Source: Falciphora oryzae (Eukaryota > Ascomycota > Sordariomycetes > Magnaporthales > Magnaporthaceae). Taken from it: a stretch of DNA of 30,794 nt. Position 1 is the first letter of the stretch. Each line of letters begins with the position of its first letter. Shown piece after piece: positions 10,095-20,293 of this stretch. A program made the position numbers and the translations under genes. Location: positions 76,060 through 106,853 of the forward strand of contig JNVV01000011.1 of the NCBI GenBank assembly GCA_000733355.1, given 5' to 3'. The notes under the pieces are model-generated. The model ran no database searches, was not told the origin of the DNA, and saw nothing but the letters and a program-made list of their open reading frames with translations.

Positions 10095-12321
10095 TTGGGC
10101 CGGAATAGTTTTGGGCATTTTTAAAGCTAAACCTAAAACTTTTTTAAAGGGAACGAGCGTAAAAAAACGCTCTTTTGCTTTTCGAGCTTTAACCGTAAGC
10201 GATTTAACCGTTTTCCGGAACAAGGCATCGGTAACGACGTTTTTTTAGCTTCGGCGGTATTGGAACTAGTAGTTGAAATTAGCGAAATACGTGTTCCATT
10301 TTATTTAGCGGATACCGAGTTTTTATTTGGTTATAAAATAAACGAGGGTTTAGTAATCCGTAACGATAGTAATTTTCGATCCCTATAATTTAGTTTTAAA
10401 ATGTTTGAGCGTTTAAATAACGGCGAAAAGTTTTCGATTTTGGATCGGGTACGTTCGTTTAGCTGGATATATGGTTTTATTAAAGTAACCCATTGGTTTC
10501 CAAATCCCGTTTTTTTGTTATTGCCAAACAATTCCTCTTATGGCGTTACGTAACGCGTTAACTTCGATTCGGGTCGGGCGTTTTAGGGTAAAAAACGCTA
10601 AAACTGGGGCTTCGGTAGCTAGCTTTTTTATTTTTTTAAAAGCGTTCTTTTATTTAGGCCCCATTTCGAAGGTAGCGTCTTTTTTAAGGAAACGTGTTAA
10701 GGGTTCGGTACCGTCGCTCGCGTAATAATAAAACACTCGCACGTAATTATATAATCCGAAAAAGGATTTAACCGCAAACTTGTTAGTAAGGTCCTCGAAC
10801 TTCCAATTAGTAATAGCGGCTATTTTAATAGGGTTTATCCGAACGCTTTAGCCGATTTCGATAACTAAGCCCAAATATTTTAATATCGTAGTGTTAAACC
10901 GGCTTTTTTTAATATCTTTTTAAAAGTGGGCTTAGTTTAACCGGTAAATAACCTTTTCGATATAAGCTTAATACGTAATTTCGTTAAATTTTTCCGAATA
11001 AATTAAAACGTCGTTAACGTACGCGCTCGCGAAAACGTTTAGGAGCTCGTTTAATTAAGCGTTAATAAACGCCTGCTACCAAATTGGGCCGACCTTAAGT
11101 CCGAAAAGGAGGATTTTTCATTAAAATATCCTTTAACGTATCCGAAAAGCCGTTAAATACCGTAATTTTACCAATATTAACAATCGGTTAAACGCGCGGA
11201 TAATATCGACTTTAGACAGTTTTTTAGCTTTATTACATTTAGTAATCGTGCCGTTAACGTTAGGTGCTAAAACGAAGCGGGATTTAAAAAATTTGTTTAT
11301 TTAGCGATAATTTTAACAAAAGCGCCGTTCGTTCGAATGTAGCTTCAGGACGAAAAGGTTTGGAGCAAATCTATCGGCTATATAAAGCTTGATAAAATTG
11401 AAAGCGAAAAGTTCGTTGGTAATTTGTTTTTCGAATGGAAGCATCGAAAAAGGTATCCGGTAAATAAACGGCGATCTTTTTAAAAGCCTTTTTAGCTTGA
11501 AAACTACGTCGTATTTAGGTCGATTCGGTAGGAGCTTAGTGGAAGCTTTTTTAAAAAAAAAACCCTTTTAAATAAGCAATTTCCGGGGGAATTAGGCTTC
11601 GGACGAGCTTAATATACTTAGGGTTCTTGTTAACGGGAAAAAAAATTAGCTGGCTAAAAAAAGTTCGCTAGGGTTTGACCGAAATTGCCTGGATCCTAAT
11701 AGTAAATTCGGGGCTTTTAAAGGGAATTAGGGCGTTAAAAAAGGGCAAAAACTTCCATTTCTTTTAGCGGGGGTCGTTTTTAATCTGGGTTTGGAAAGCT
11801 TAAATCTCCGTCGGCGGGGGAAAAAAAAAGGTTACAAATTTGGGGTGCGATCGAAGTTGCCGTTGCCGTTCCGGGTTGGTAAAAATAGCTTAAATTTAAT
11901 ACGACTAACGTTTTTTTTTAATTTGTTAATCCATTAAGCGATTTCGCCGTTAGGCATTACGTTAGGCTACGGCGTTAAAGCGACCGTTAAACGGGGAAAT
12001 AATAATAGCCGGGGAAAATTTAATATTATTAAGCAGGGTATCGGGCTAAATAATCTCCCGCTTCGATAAGCGGAGGAAAAGGTTTCTTTCTACCAGCTAA
12101 ATCAATTTTATAAAAATATCGTAACTAATATCTGCGATTTAAAACTTTTAATTAACGAAACGGCGGCCGTTTATTTCGAAAATGGCGATAAGGATATAGG
12201 TTACATTTGTTACTAGGAAATTACGGAAATCGGAAAAAGCAATAAATCGAAACAGCTGTTTAACCTCGGCTCCAAAGTGCTTTTTAACAAAAGCGGCTGC
12301 TTTATAGCTAATAAAAAAATA
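10095..12321 (-). pseudogene. Element 1 pol, middle part: RNase H, RT and most of the protease region (degraded)
   Basis: This segment resumes at the second TTGGG and aligns base by base with 22571-24796 of element 2, ending at the TA where element 4 inserted. In minus-strand order it holds the protease-domain tail (12321-12100: ISYKAAAFVKKHF, ITD-type core lost), the RT (about 11500-10700) and RNase H (about 10550-10150). It is much more AT-rich than element 2, and few stretches over 60 codons remain open. The open frame at 12148-12369 is a chimera of the element 4 terminal repeat and this protease tail, not a gene. Confidence 0.85.
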
Positions 12322-12362
12322 ACGTGGTTCACCACCGAGTCGGATAAACCACCGAGTCGGAC
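12322..12362 (+). repeat. Element 4 left terminal inverted repeat with internal direct repeat
   Basis: Begins ACGTGGTTCACCACCGAGTC. It matches the reverse complement of 20251-20291 with three transition mismatches in 41 bp. The motif CCACCGAGTCGGA occurs twice within it, 17 bp apart, a nested direct repeat also described for Pot2. Confidence 0.92.
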
Positions 12363-12731
12363 ACGCCACTTCGACCTCCGGTTAATCGACGCGTATACCA
12401 ACCTAACAACGCCAGGAATCCATTCAAACTATTTAAAACTATATATATCGGACATTTCTATTTTTTTTTAACAAGTGCGCGTATTGTGTCCGGTTTTGCC
12501 GCAAATGCTATATCGCTAACGAGTTGTTGTCGCTTTCTTTTCCTAAACCCTATAATCGCGCATTTTTTGCTGTAGCTATCCATTTAGCTCCTGCTAGTTT
12601 AAAATATTTCGTATTTCGTCGATGGTAAGTGACCCTTTAAATCGGACACGTGTTTTTTTAGCCCTCCGGCGTTTGCTTAGTGCCTCGTTCGCCTTTTTAA
12701 GCGTGGATATTTCAGTTCGGAAAAGGGCTAC

Positions 12732-12869
12732 TGTAACACAGCGGCGCGGGCCTTATACCACTGAGCCAATAGCACTCCAAAAGGTCATCAATCCAAGCTG
12801 CTGCTTGGATCGCCCGTCTGCACAGCTTATTAAGGAGGACAGCGCACCTAACCCACACGGGCTGTTACA
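12732..12869. mobile_element. 138-bp solo-LTR-like (or SMART-like) insertion inside element 4
   Basis: Ends are TGTAACA and TGTTACA, flanked on both sides by GCTAC (12727-12731 and 12870-12874), as expected for an LTR with a 5-bp target duplication. It is GC-rich and looks unmutated beside its AT-rich host. It contains a palindrome ATCCAAGC-AGCA-GCTTGGAT and, on the minus strand, TGGCTCAGTGGTATAAGG, which resembles a tRNA A box. It has no internal coding region. No second copy is in the window, so the parent family is unknown. Confidence 0.75.
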
Positions 12870-13024
12870 GCTACCTTATGCATTATTGCTTTCGCCCCTT
12901 TTGCAATTTGGTCTACAGCCGTATAAATAGGAGTTGGAAAGTTGCCTTAGTGATTGGAAATCCGAATTTTGATGTGTTCGGATTGCGAAGTTGCTTTTTT
13001 GGCCGTCCGGGGCGTTTTGGAGGT

Positions 13025-13429
13025 TTAAGGTTCGGGGTCGTTTAGGGGCGTCCTTGGGGGAGTTGGAGTTCGTAGCCTTACATCCAGCTTTTCTAAAACC
13101 GAATCCGGGTTAAAAGGAGCAAAGCTAGCTCTTCGAAAGCCTTTTCGGATGTTTTTTTCAGTTATGGAGTTAAAAAATGCCGCTTTAAACGCCGAAAGGA
13201 ACTCGACCTTAGTTACGTAATTAACGTGCGACCTTATCAAATCCTTAATTTATCGACCGTACGCTTTTTTTATTAGGCTAAAACACCTAACGTTAAGCGG
13301 TTAAAAGAAGTAAAACGAATGCGGAGGCATGCAAAGCGTAATAATATTATATTTTTAGCAATAAAGCTCGAAATCCGTCGAGTGGTAGCTTTCGTGTCCG
13401 TTTAGCATTAACAAACGATAAGGGCCTTT
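13025..13429 (-). pseudogene. Element 4 transposase, C-terminal part (DDE domain end)
   Basis: Continuation of the coding region at 19390-20192 beyond the element 5 insertion, on the minus strand. It begins inside the catalytic domain (LLMLNGHES, then PLNVRCF) and ends with a pogo-type C-terminus (NIRKGFRRA, LDVRLRTPTPP). The two motifs correspond to the second and third catalytic positions of Fot1-like transposases, normally LDGHES and PLDVG; both Asp are Asn here. Several stops interrupt it. The last 216 bp (13240-13025) is one open stretch. Confidence 0.85.
13425..13429 (+). repeat. Target-site duplication CCTTT, left flank of element 5
   Basis: CCTTT here and at 19390-19394 flank the two 215-bp LTRs of element 5. 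Transposase coding resumes in frame across the pair. Confidence 0.95.
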
Positions 13430-13644
13430 TGTGACGGTTCCGCCACGAGCCAGACGTCCAGTGGCACCGCCACAACTGTGGGGCAGGCGCAAGAGCGCAA
13501 GCCACAGAAAGGACTCGCGACAACTTCAAGCGCGAGTCGCGCCGGCGCGACCAGCGCCTTTTCCTTTCCCCTCTCTTCAGTGTAAAATCTTCGTTCATAG
13601 CGCCAATGCAAAGCCACCGTGCCTCCACTAATCTAACCGTAACA
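13430..13644 (+). repeat. Element 5 5' LTR
   Basis: 215 bp, TGTGACGG to CCGTAACA, GC-rich. It differs from 19175-19389 at six positions by my reading, all A/G transitions. Confidence 0.95.
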
Positions 13645-13796
13645 CAATTCTACACTCCTTTAAATCGCCTGCCGGCGATCCAAAAATAAGCACCTCTCCT
13701 TCACGTCGCGGCGGCGCGCGACGCAAATCAATTCGCCAATCCAAAACCCAAAACCCAAAACCAAACCGACGCCAAACACCGTCGGGGCTCAATTAA
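13645..13796 (+). other. Element 5 leader between 5' LTR and gag
   Basis: Non-coding leader with no ATG in the gag frame and a stop at 13794-13796. It holds the low-complexity stretch CCAAAACCCAAAACCCAAAA near 13740. The sequence next to the LTR (CAATTCTACACTCC) was not recognised as complementary to any tRNA. Confidence 0.5.
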
Positions 13797-15158
13797 GCGT
13801 CAAAATTAGGATCGGACCAGCCAATATCCAAGCAAAAACGCTATCCTTCCGCAAATCGCCAATCAGCTCGACTCCATTCAGGAACCGCGGCCCAGACAGC
13901 GCCGCCCCAAAACCCCGAGGTCTAGATAGCACCTTACGCAGAATCAATTACTGTGGCCGGTAACAGCAGCTTATCGGCCGACCATAGTAACTCCGAAAAA
14001 CCCGACAACGTCCCGTCCACCGTCAAACCAAAACCCGGTCCGGAACAAAAAATAGGTAACAACAGGCAAAACGCTGCCGCAACCGGCATTTCCGCTGCAA
14101 AAGCTTAAAAACTGAAAGACATAATTGCCGCGCTGCAAGCGCAGTTGGCTAATGGTGGAAAAAGCCGCCAAACCCGGGAAGCGACGCCCGCCGACAATGT
14201 TTTCGGGGGTACCCAGTTTACTCCAACTGGTTAAACCGCCAACCCCGTATTTAAACCGTACGGACCGATTGCAAAAAGCGCAAATCCCCGCTATAATAAC
14301 AAAGCCAAAAAACGAAACGTCGCGCCCAAAATCTTTAAAAGTAACAAAAAAACCTTTAATTTATAGGTCAAAACCGTAGCTAACAAGTTTGAGGAAAACG
14401 ACGAAACCTTCCGGACGGAAAAAAGCCGGATGAACAAACTGACAAAATACCTCAAAGGCGGCCCATTGGAGGTATTGCAACCACGATTTCTATCGGATAA
14501 TAACCCATTCTCGTTTGTTGCTAAAATGGTTCAAATCCTAAACGCGACCTACTATAACCCAAACCAAACTTCGGCCGCTTAAACCAAATTTGCAAAGCTA
14601 AAATACGACCTAGCAAAAAACATAAATATCCACGTGTTTTTGGCCAGCTTTAATAATTTGGCCCAAACAGCTAATATTGCCGTAGCCGATATAAAAATAA
14701 CTTTATAGGAGCACATCCTACCGGACCTTAACTATCGGCTGTTTACCGATGCCTAAAACCCGGGCATCAGCTACGAGGTCTTTAGCAAAAACGTCGCCAA
14801 CGCAGCCTACAGCCAAAAGCGACACTACAAAAAAACCAGCGAGCGCAAAACTGGTTAACGGAGTAACCGCAACAAACCCAAAAGTAACGGCAAATCACCA
14901 CCCCGAAGCAAGGCACAGAACGATTAGCGGAAAAACAGGGATAGCAATTTAGCTACTTCCAATTCGAAAAATAGCAAAGCTTTAATTCCGGCAAAGCGTA
15001 AAGCCCACATTAAAATTAGTACATGCTTTACGTATAGCGAACGGCACCTTTCCAAAAACTGCCCGAACCGAAGCAAAGTTGCTGCAATCGGAACTAGGCA
15101 AAGCAAAAAGGGACTAAAAGCCGAGTCGTCCTCGTCGGATAAATCGGGAAAAAAGTAG
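13797..15158 (+). pseudogene. Element 5 gag (capsid and zinc knuckle)
   Basis: Frame 3 (codons at positions divisible by 3) is protein-like between stops at 13923, 14106, 14232, 14364, 14580, 14706 and 14754. No ATG start is evident, so the 5' end is approximate. The capsid region (about 14330-14830) matches the Gag of elements 1 and 2: VANKFEENDETFRTE, EHILPDLNYRLFTDA, GISYEVFSKNVANAAY. A zinc-knuckle remnant at 15024-15062 reads CFTYSERHLSKNC: the second Cys is Tyr, and one residue is missing against CX2CX4HX4C. The frame ends at TAG 15156-15158, directly after AAAAAAG, where the pol frame opens at -1. Confidence 0.8.
15148..15158 (+). promoter_or_regulatory. Candidate -1 ribosomal frameshift site at the gag-pol junction of element 5
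   Basis: Gag codons GGA AAA AAG TAG contain A-AAA-AAG, a classic -1 slippery heptamer, directly before the gag stop. After a -1 slip the frame is open at once (VGPPEIFTV...) and leads into the protease. Elements 1 and 2 have the same arrangement with a conserved PPEVF just after the junction, though their heptamers read GAAAAAT or GAAAAAC. The stop could itself be a mutated Trp codon, which limits confidence. Confidence 0.5.
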
Positions 15159-18100
15159 GACCACCGGAAATTTTTACGGTAGTCTTTATACCTATATTAG
15201 CCCGAATTAAAAGTCAATCAATGTTTTCGTTTACCAAAACCGCTTTCGTACAGGTAAATGGGATTAGCTTCCGCGTTAAAAGGCTATATAACACAGGAGC
15301 AAATACAAATTTACTAATTAGCCCAGCTATAGCTGCCAGGGCCTAACGAAAACTAAAGGCCAAAATCGTCAAGCTTAAACAACCGATTCAGCTTTAGGAT
15401 TATCGCCGCCAAATAGCAGGAAGGGTAACGATAAAAATGATTTCGACCCTCGAAATAAATGGCAAACGGTTCCCAAACCAGACTTTCTAGGTAACAAATA
15501 TAAGGCATAACGTTTTTATTAATCTTTATTAGCTTTTTAAGCATTATATCCTATTAGATTGCTTTAACCAAAAAATGATTTAGCCAAACGACCGGCCCGT
15601 TTTAGCCAAATACTCGCCAGCGATTAAATTGCCTCCGCCCTGCCAAATCGGCGAAAAAATAAATCCACAAATGCAAGCAGACGCAAACCGGCGGGATCGC
15701 CTTATCGATTAGGACCACAAGCGATATCAAATCCTCCAACGGTCGTAAAAAAAAAACGAACCTACCGGACCCAAAAAAAAGAAGATTGTGAGGTTCGAGG
15801 AACCCAAGCCTAACGATTGCTTAAATCGAAAGGAAGGATAAACGATTATTAATTCGATTATGCAATAAATGCAAAAAAATCCTCGTCGAAAACGATGGAC
15901 CTAAATGGCTAATTGCATACCGACCGAGCCAATCTTTTTTAACGATAGCCCCAAAAATTTGCCGATTATTAATATTGGTTCGGTGGGAAAAGCGGACAAA
16001 AACTAAAAAACATATACCGGGGAATACATTTTTTTCCCACCAAACGAAAACCCCGAGCACGTTAAATTCGTACGGGAGAAGCTGCCATTACAGCTGAAAC
16101 ATTTGGAAGGCTTTTTTTCGAAAAGGCAAACAGATACCTTGCCACCGCATCGGCCGGGGAAGGACGTAGTGTTGGAATTGGACCAAAACAAGCTTAAGGA
16201 AGGCTCGCCACCGGTATTTCGAACCCCAATCCAGTTTTTGGATCTCGAAAAAAAGGTAATTAACAAGCTATTTAAGCTCGGCTTTATCGAAAGGACGTTG
16301 GAAGGAAATAAAGCGGCGTCGGTACTGTTCGTGCCGAAACCGCACAACCCAGATCCCAATGCACGCCGCTTTTGCATCGACTACCGTTGGCGGAACCGAT
16401 TCCTTAAAAACCGGATTATGCGAGCACCAAACCTCGCAGGGACACTTTTTAAATGCAAAAACGCCAAGCATTTAACGATCATTAATATTATCCAAACCTT
16501 TTGGCGTTTTCGTTTAGCCGACGTTTCCAAATACCTTACAGCCTTTCGAACGCGGCAAGGCACTTTCTAATAGCGGGTTTTGCTATTTGGATTTAAGGTC
16601 GGTCCAGTTTGGTGGTAAGATTACATCAACTGCTAGCTGAACGAGCTGCTTAATTACTTTGCAAATGCCTACGCCGACGATGTGTTAATTTATTTAAAAA
16701 TAAAGGAAAAGCATTAGCAGCATATCGAAAAGGTTATTTTCCGTTTATTTAAAGCTAAGCTCCAAAGCGATATCAAAAAATCGAAATTTAACGTCGAAAA
16801 GGTTAATTATTTGGGTATCACCCTCGAAACCCAAATAAAGGTAAGCATCGATCCGGAAAAAACGAAAGCGATCCAAAAGTGGCACATTAAGGACCTACAT
16901 AGCAAAACAGCTATCCGGTCTTTTTTAGGACTATGTAACTACGTGCGCATATTTTATCATTACGCTAACAGTGCAGCTAAACCTTTTAACCGGCTTTTAA
17001 AAAAAAATACGCCATTTGATATCGGCCCTAAACAAATTAAAGCTTTCGACAAACTAAAACAACTGGCTTGCGAGGCTCCAATCCTGGCGTTTTTCCGTCC
17101 CGGAAAACCCATACGAGTTAAAACAAACGCTTTTCGCAACGCGACAAGTGGCGTAATTTAGCAAAAGCAAAACGACGGAGATTGGAAGCCAGTGGGCTAC
17201 TTTTCCAAATTAATAAATAGTGCTAAAAAAGCATACCCGATCCAAAACCAAAAACTGTTTGCAATAGTGCAAATATTAAAGCACTATTACCCCGAACTCT
17301 TTAAAATAAAGTTCTTCGTCGTTACAAACTACCAGGCCCTAGCCTTCTATTCGCAAAAAAGGGTCCTTTCAATTTGGCAAATCCGGTAGGCAGACTTCTT
17401 GTCGAACTTTAATATTACCTTTACCTACCGGCCAAAACAACAAAACATTGGTACGAACGCATTATCCCGCAAGACAATAAAGCTGCTAACAGTTAAAGCC
17501 AGGGAGCTGGAGGAGCGTACTATGGCCCTAATCCCTCCAAAAAGAATCCAGCCAACGATTGCAGCGGTGGCATGGACCGAGCCAAACATTCCGCAAAGTG
17601 CCGACTTTGCTAACCTCATCCGAAAAGAAAACGCCGCCTAGCAATTAGGCCTTTAGCATGGCAAAATGTTTGTGCCAGAACAAATACAAAACGGCAAAAT
17701 TTTCCTACGCACAGCACTTATTCGGGACAAACATACGCTTCCAATTTTCGGATATAGGGGACAAAATAAAACCATTAAAGCGGTATAAAAGGACTACTAG
17801 TAGCTTAATATAAAGGTCGACATCCAACGCTATATCCGCAACTATTACGACTGCCGGCGCAATAAAGTACCCCGAAACAAAACACCTGGTTTACTTTATC
17901 CATTGCCAATCCCGTCAAATGTTTGGAACCAGGTAATAATGGACGGCAAGGATATGCCGCAAAACGAGCGAGGGTACGACTATGTCTGGGTATTCATTTG
18001 TAAATTCAATCGCATTATCGCTACGATTGCAGGAAAAAAGTCCGATACGGCCGAAATGTTAGCAGGGCGGTACTATCGCTACTTTTACCGTTTTTTTAGC

Positions 18101-19120
18101 GTCCCGCTCGTTTGGATTAGTAACAACGCAGGACCGTTCATTTCGAAGTTTATAGCAAAAATTAACTTTTTAACAAGCACCAAACATCGTTACGGCTTAA
18201 CTTTCCATCCGCAAACGCAGGGTGCCGTAAAGATCACCAACCAGGAGCTGGATTAAAAGCTACGCTTTTACGTTAACAAATACTAATCGGATTGGAGCAA
18301 TTATATCCCCGCGTTGGATTTTGCCCACAACTCGTCGTGGCATTCGACGATCGGCATAGCTCCGATTCGGGTAATAATGGGCAAGGATGCGAAAAACCCC
18401 CTTTCGTTTGATCTCAACGTATCAACCGATAGCTTTAACCCAAAAAAACGTGCATGCGACCTCGTTAAACGTATTAAAAGGGTCCAGGACTTGGCAAAGC
18501 AACGCGCGACAGCTGCACAAAAACGGCAAAAGAACCAAACGAACAAAAAACGCAAGCCGGTGGATTTCAACGTCAACGACCTGGTGTTCCTCAAGAAAAA
18601 GGGCTTCTCAACGGCCGCTCCGACGGCCCGGCTAAACTCACCGTTCGCAAAACCTTTCCGCATCCTCGAAATAAAAGGGCACAGCTATGTTCTCGATTTG
18701 CCGGGCAACTACAAAATCAAAAACCTATTCCACGCCGACCGCCTCCGCAAAGCATCTACAAACCCGCTGCCTTAGCAACATCAAACTCCGCTTCCGCCAG
18801 AGGACGTCGACGGAAAGGCCGAATTCAAAATCAAACGAATCGAACGCTCACGTATGTCACGACGCCAGTTACAGTACCAAGCAGCCTGGCGGGGTTACGA
18901 CCCAAATAACACTTAATATCCCGCCGCGAACTTTAAAAACTCCCCGGTAGCCCTAAATAACTTTCACAAATTATATCCAAAAGCAAATGGCCCACCGAAA
19001 CGACTGGCGGAATGGATGCGCGCAGCAGCCGAAAACCGTTTTAACCCAAAGCATCCTAACGACAACGTGCCGGTTAAAGTTACGGCGAAGGGACGGCGTA
19101 AATTAGTACGCCATATCTAA
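15155..19120 (+). pseudogene. Element 5 pol: protease, RT, RNase H, integrase, chromodomain
   Basis: One frame throughout. Protease: about 15269-15400, RLYNTGANTN, the active-site DTG being NTG. RT: about 16103-17000. The first catalytic Asp region reads LTIINIIQTF (AAT at 16484-16486, expected Asp), while AYADDVLIY (16670-16681) is intact. RNase H: 17100-17480, where TNAFRNA, QNQKLFAI, VTNYQAL and GTNALSRK show Asn at expected Asp positions. H2C2 zinc region: about 17770-17880, NYYDCRRN, with one Cys read as Tyr. Integrase: IMDGKDMP keeps the first Asp, WISNNAGPF has Asn for the second, and HPQTQGAVKIT has Lys for the Glu. Chromodomain-like C-terminus: about 18820-18960, FKIKRIERSR and AAWRGYDPNNT, with a stop replacing the expected Trp. 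The tail ends at TAA 19118-19120. Confidence 0.9.
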
Positions 19121-19159
19121 CTGCCAGCTCGCATCGCTTGCGGCACTCGCGATACGAGG

Positions 19160-19174
19160 TTTGGGAAGGGGTAA
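19160..19174 (+). other. Element 5 polypurine tract
   Basis: TTTGGGAAGGGGTAA directly before the 3' LTR. It resembles GAGAAGGGGTAG of elements 1 and 2. Confidence 0.75.
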
Positions 19175-19389
19175 TGTGACGGTTCCGCCACGAGCCAGAC
19201 GTCCAATGGCACCGCCACAACTGTGGGGCAGGCGCAAGAGCGCAAGCCACAGAAAGGACTCGCGACAACTTCAGGCGCGAGTCGCGCCGGCGCGACCAGC
19301 GCCTTTTCCTTTCCCCTCTCTTCAATGTAAAATCTTCGTTCATAGCGCCAATGCAAGGCCACCGTGCCTCCACTAGTCTAGCCGTAACA
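19175..19389 (+). repeat. Element 5 3' LTR
   Basis: 215-bp partner of 13430-13644, ending CCGTAACA, followed by the second CCTTT. Confidence 0.95.
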
Positions 19390-20192
19390 CCTTTCGTGCG
19401 CGACGCAATGTGTTTATCGAAATGCTGGATCTATTTTAAACCGAGCTCGTTCGTAGTCCACCCGTTAAAACTTATTACGATAACCCAATTGCGTAAAAGG
19501 TCGGTTTCCGAATACTAATTAGCTAAATGGTACTGCCTTTTAACGATAATGAAAGGGGGGATCGCCTAACCGCAACAGTTAACTTTTTAAATAATTGTAG
19601 CCTATTTCCAATTGCTAGGCTAAACTAGCTTTGTTTTGCTACGGCCTTCCGATGTTGTAATGACCATAACGGCGGCGATCATGCCTATAAAAAAGCCGGT
19701 TTCGTTGAAGTTATAAATGTCGTTATTTTGGATGCCATATTTGGCCACAATGTTCCGCATAAGGTTGAACCACGCAAAAACGAGCTTAGGATTTTCGCAT
19801 TTGGCCCTCTAGTAGACGTATTTTCAAATCCAACGCGTACCGAGCTCCGGGCGGCGCTTAACGAACCTCGTGACCTAGTTGGTCCCGACGGTAGCCGCGT
19901 CGCGTTCGGCGAGCAATCGGTTGGCCATATCTTTAACACCAAAAGGCCGGGGAGGGAATGCGCGAAAATCCAGCTCGAGTATGTATTTAACAAGCGCCTC
20001 CTTTTCGGATTCCGTCAATTTCCGGGAGTTGGGCTTGCTGTCGCGTCGAGCAGGTCGGCCGCGACGTCGGTCGCTTAATGTAAAAATGGGGATATTGTAA
20101 AGCTTTACTGCAGCACGCATGCTAAGTTTCGAATCAATCTTTAATGCTTCGAGGGCAAGGATTATTCTAGATTTTTTGGATGACGGATCCAT
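19390..20192 (-). pseudogene. Element 4 transposase, N-terminal part (CENP-B/psq-like DNA-binding domain and start of the DDE domain)
   Basis: On the minus strand from ATG 20190-20192 (MDPSSKKSRI; the frame is open to 20246). The first 60 residues form a helix-turn-helix of the psq/CENP-B type (ALEALKIDSKLSMRAAVKLY, then the basic RRRGRPARRDSK). Next comes TESEKEALVKYI and FVKRRPEL, typical of Fot1/pogo transposases. The DDE domain follows with IYNFNETGFF, where the usual motif is NFDETGF and the catalytic Asp is Asn, then PPFIIVKRQYHLAN and NGWTTNELG. In-frame stops from about 19870 onward are mostly altered Trp codons. The frame runs to the element 5 insertion point (ASRTKG) and continues at 13429. 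Confidence 0.88.
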
Positions 20193-20250
20193 CGCGTGTG
20201 TGTTGAGATATTTGGGTGGAAAGCCGAGGAGACGCGTCGCGTTCACAATT

Positions 20251-20291
20251 GTTCGACTTGGTGGTTTGTCCGACTCGGTGGTGAACCACGT
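20251..20291 (-). repeat. Element 4 right terminal inverted repeat
   Basis: Reverse complement of 12322-12362 with three transition differences, followed by the TA duplication at 20292-20293. Confidence 0.92.
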
Positions 20292-20293
20292 TA

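Larger units (their letters stand above)
13430..19389 (+). mobile_element. Element 5: Ty3/gypsy retrotransposon, 5,960 bp, inside the element 4 transposase gene
   Basis: Third-level insertion, coding on the plus strand, with LTRs 13430-13644 and 19175-19389 and TSD CCTTT. Gag is in one frame (about 13797-15158) and pol in the -1 frame (15155-19120). Pol is uninterrupted by indels: every block (16103, 16811, 17192, 17399, 17903, 18314) shares phase. The Gag capsid (KFEENDETF next to KFMENDITF in element 2), the LTR start TGTGACG and the tract GGGAAGGGGTAA show kinship with elements 1 and 2, but the LTRs differ. About fifteen nonsense codons and several catalytic Asp-to-Asn changes make it defective. 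Confidence 0.95.
12322..20291 (-). mobile_element. Element 4: Fot1/Pot2-like pogo DNA transposon
   Basis: Bounded by 41-bp terminal inverted repeats (12322-12362 and 20251-20291) and a TA duplication (12320-12321 and 20292-20293). After removal of element 5 and its TSD it is 2,005 bp, and 1,862 bp after also removing the 138-bp LTR-like insertion and its TSD. That length, the TA target, the inverted repeats with an internal direct repeat and the transposase sequence all fit the Fot1/Pot2 group (Pot2 is about 1.86 kb, from memory). The transposase is on the minus strand and split by element 5. It lies in the protease region of element 1. Confidence 0.92.

Noticed and set aside
12148..12369. 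A 73-codon open frame with an ATG
   Set aside because: It starts in the terminal repeat of element 4 and runs into the protease region of element 1; it is a chance fusion across an insertion junction.
12748..12775. A tRNA gene on the minus strand
   Set aside because: Only an A-box-like motif is present. No B box (GGTTCGANTCC) lies at the right distance and no cloverleaf can be formed, so it is treated as part of the solo-LTR-like insertion.
13347..13628. Paired open frames repeated at 19080-19373 (MEARW...) that look like a duplicated gene
   Set aside because: They are reverse-strand reads of the two 215-bp LTRs of element 5, not genes.
16003..16377. A 124-codon minus-strand open frame
   Set aside because: Antisense shadow of the element 5 RT, which is supported by AYADDVLIY and a consistent pol frame.
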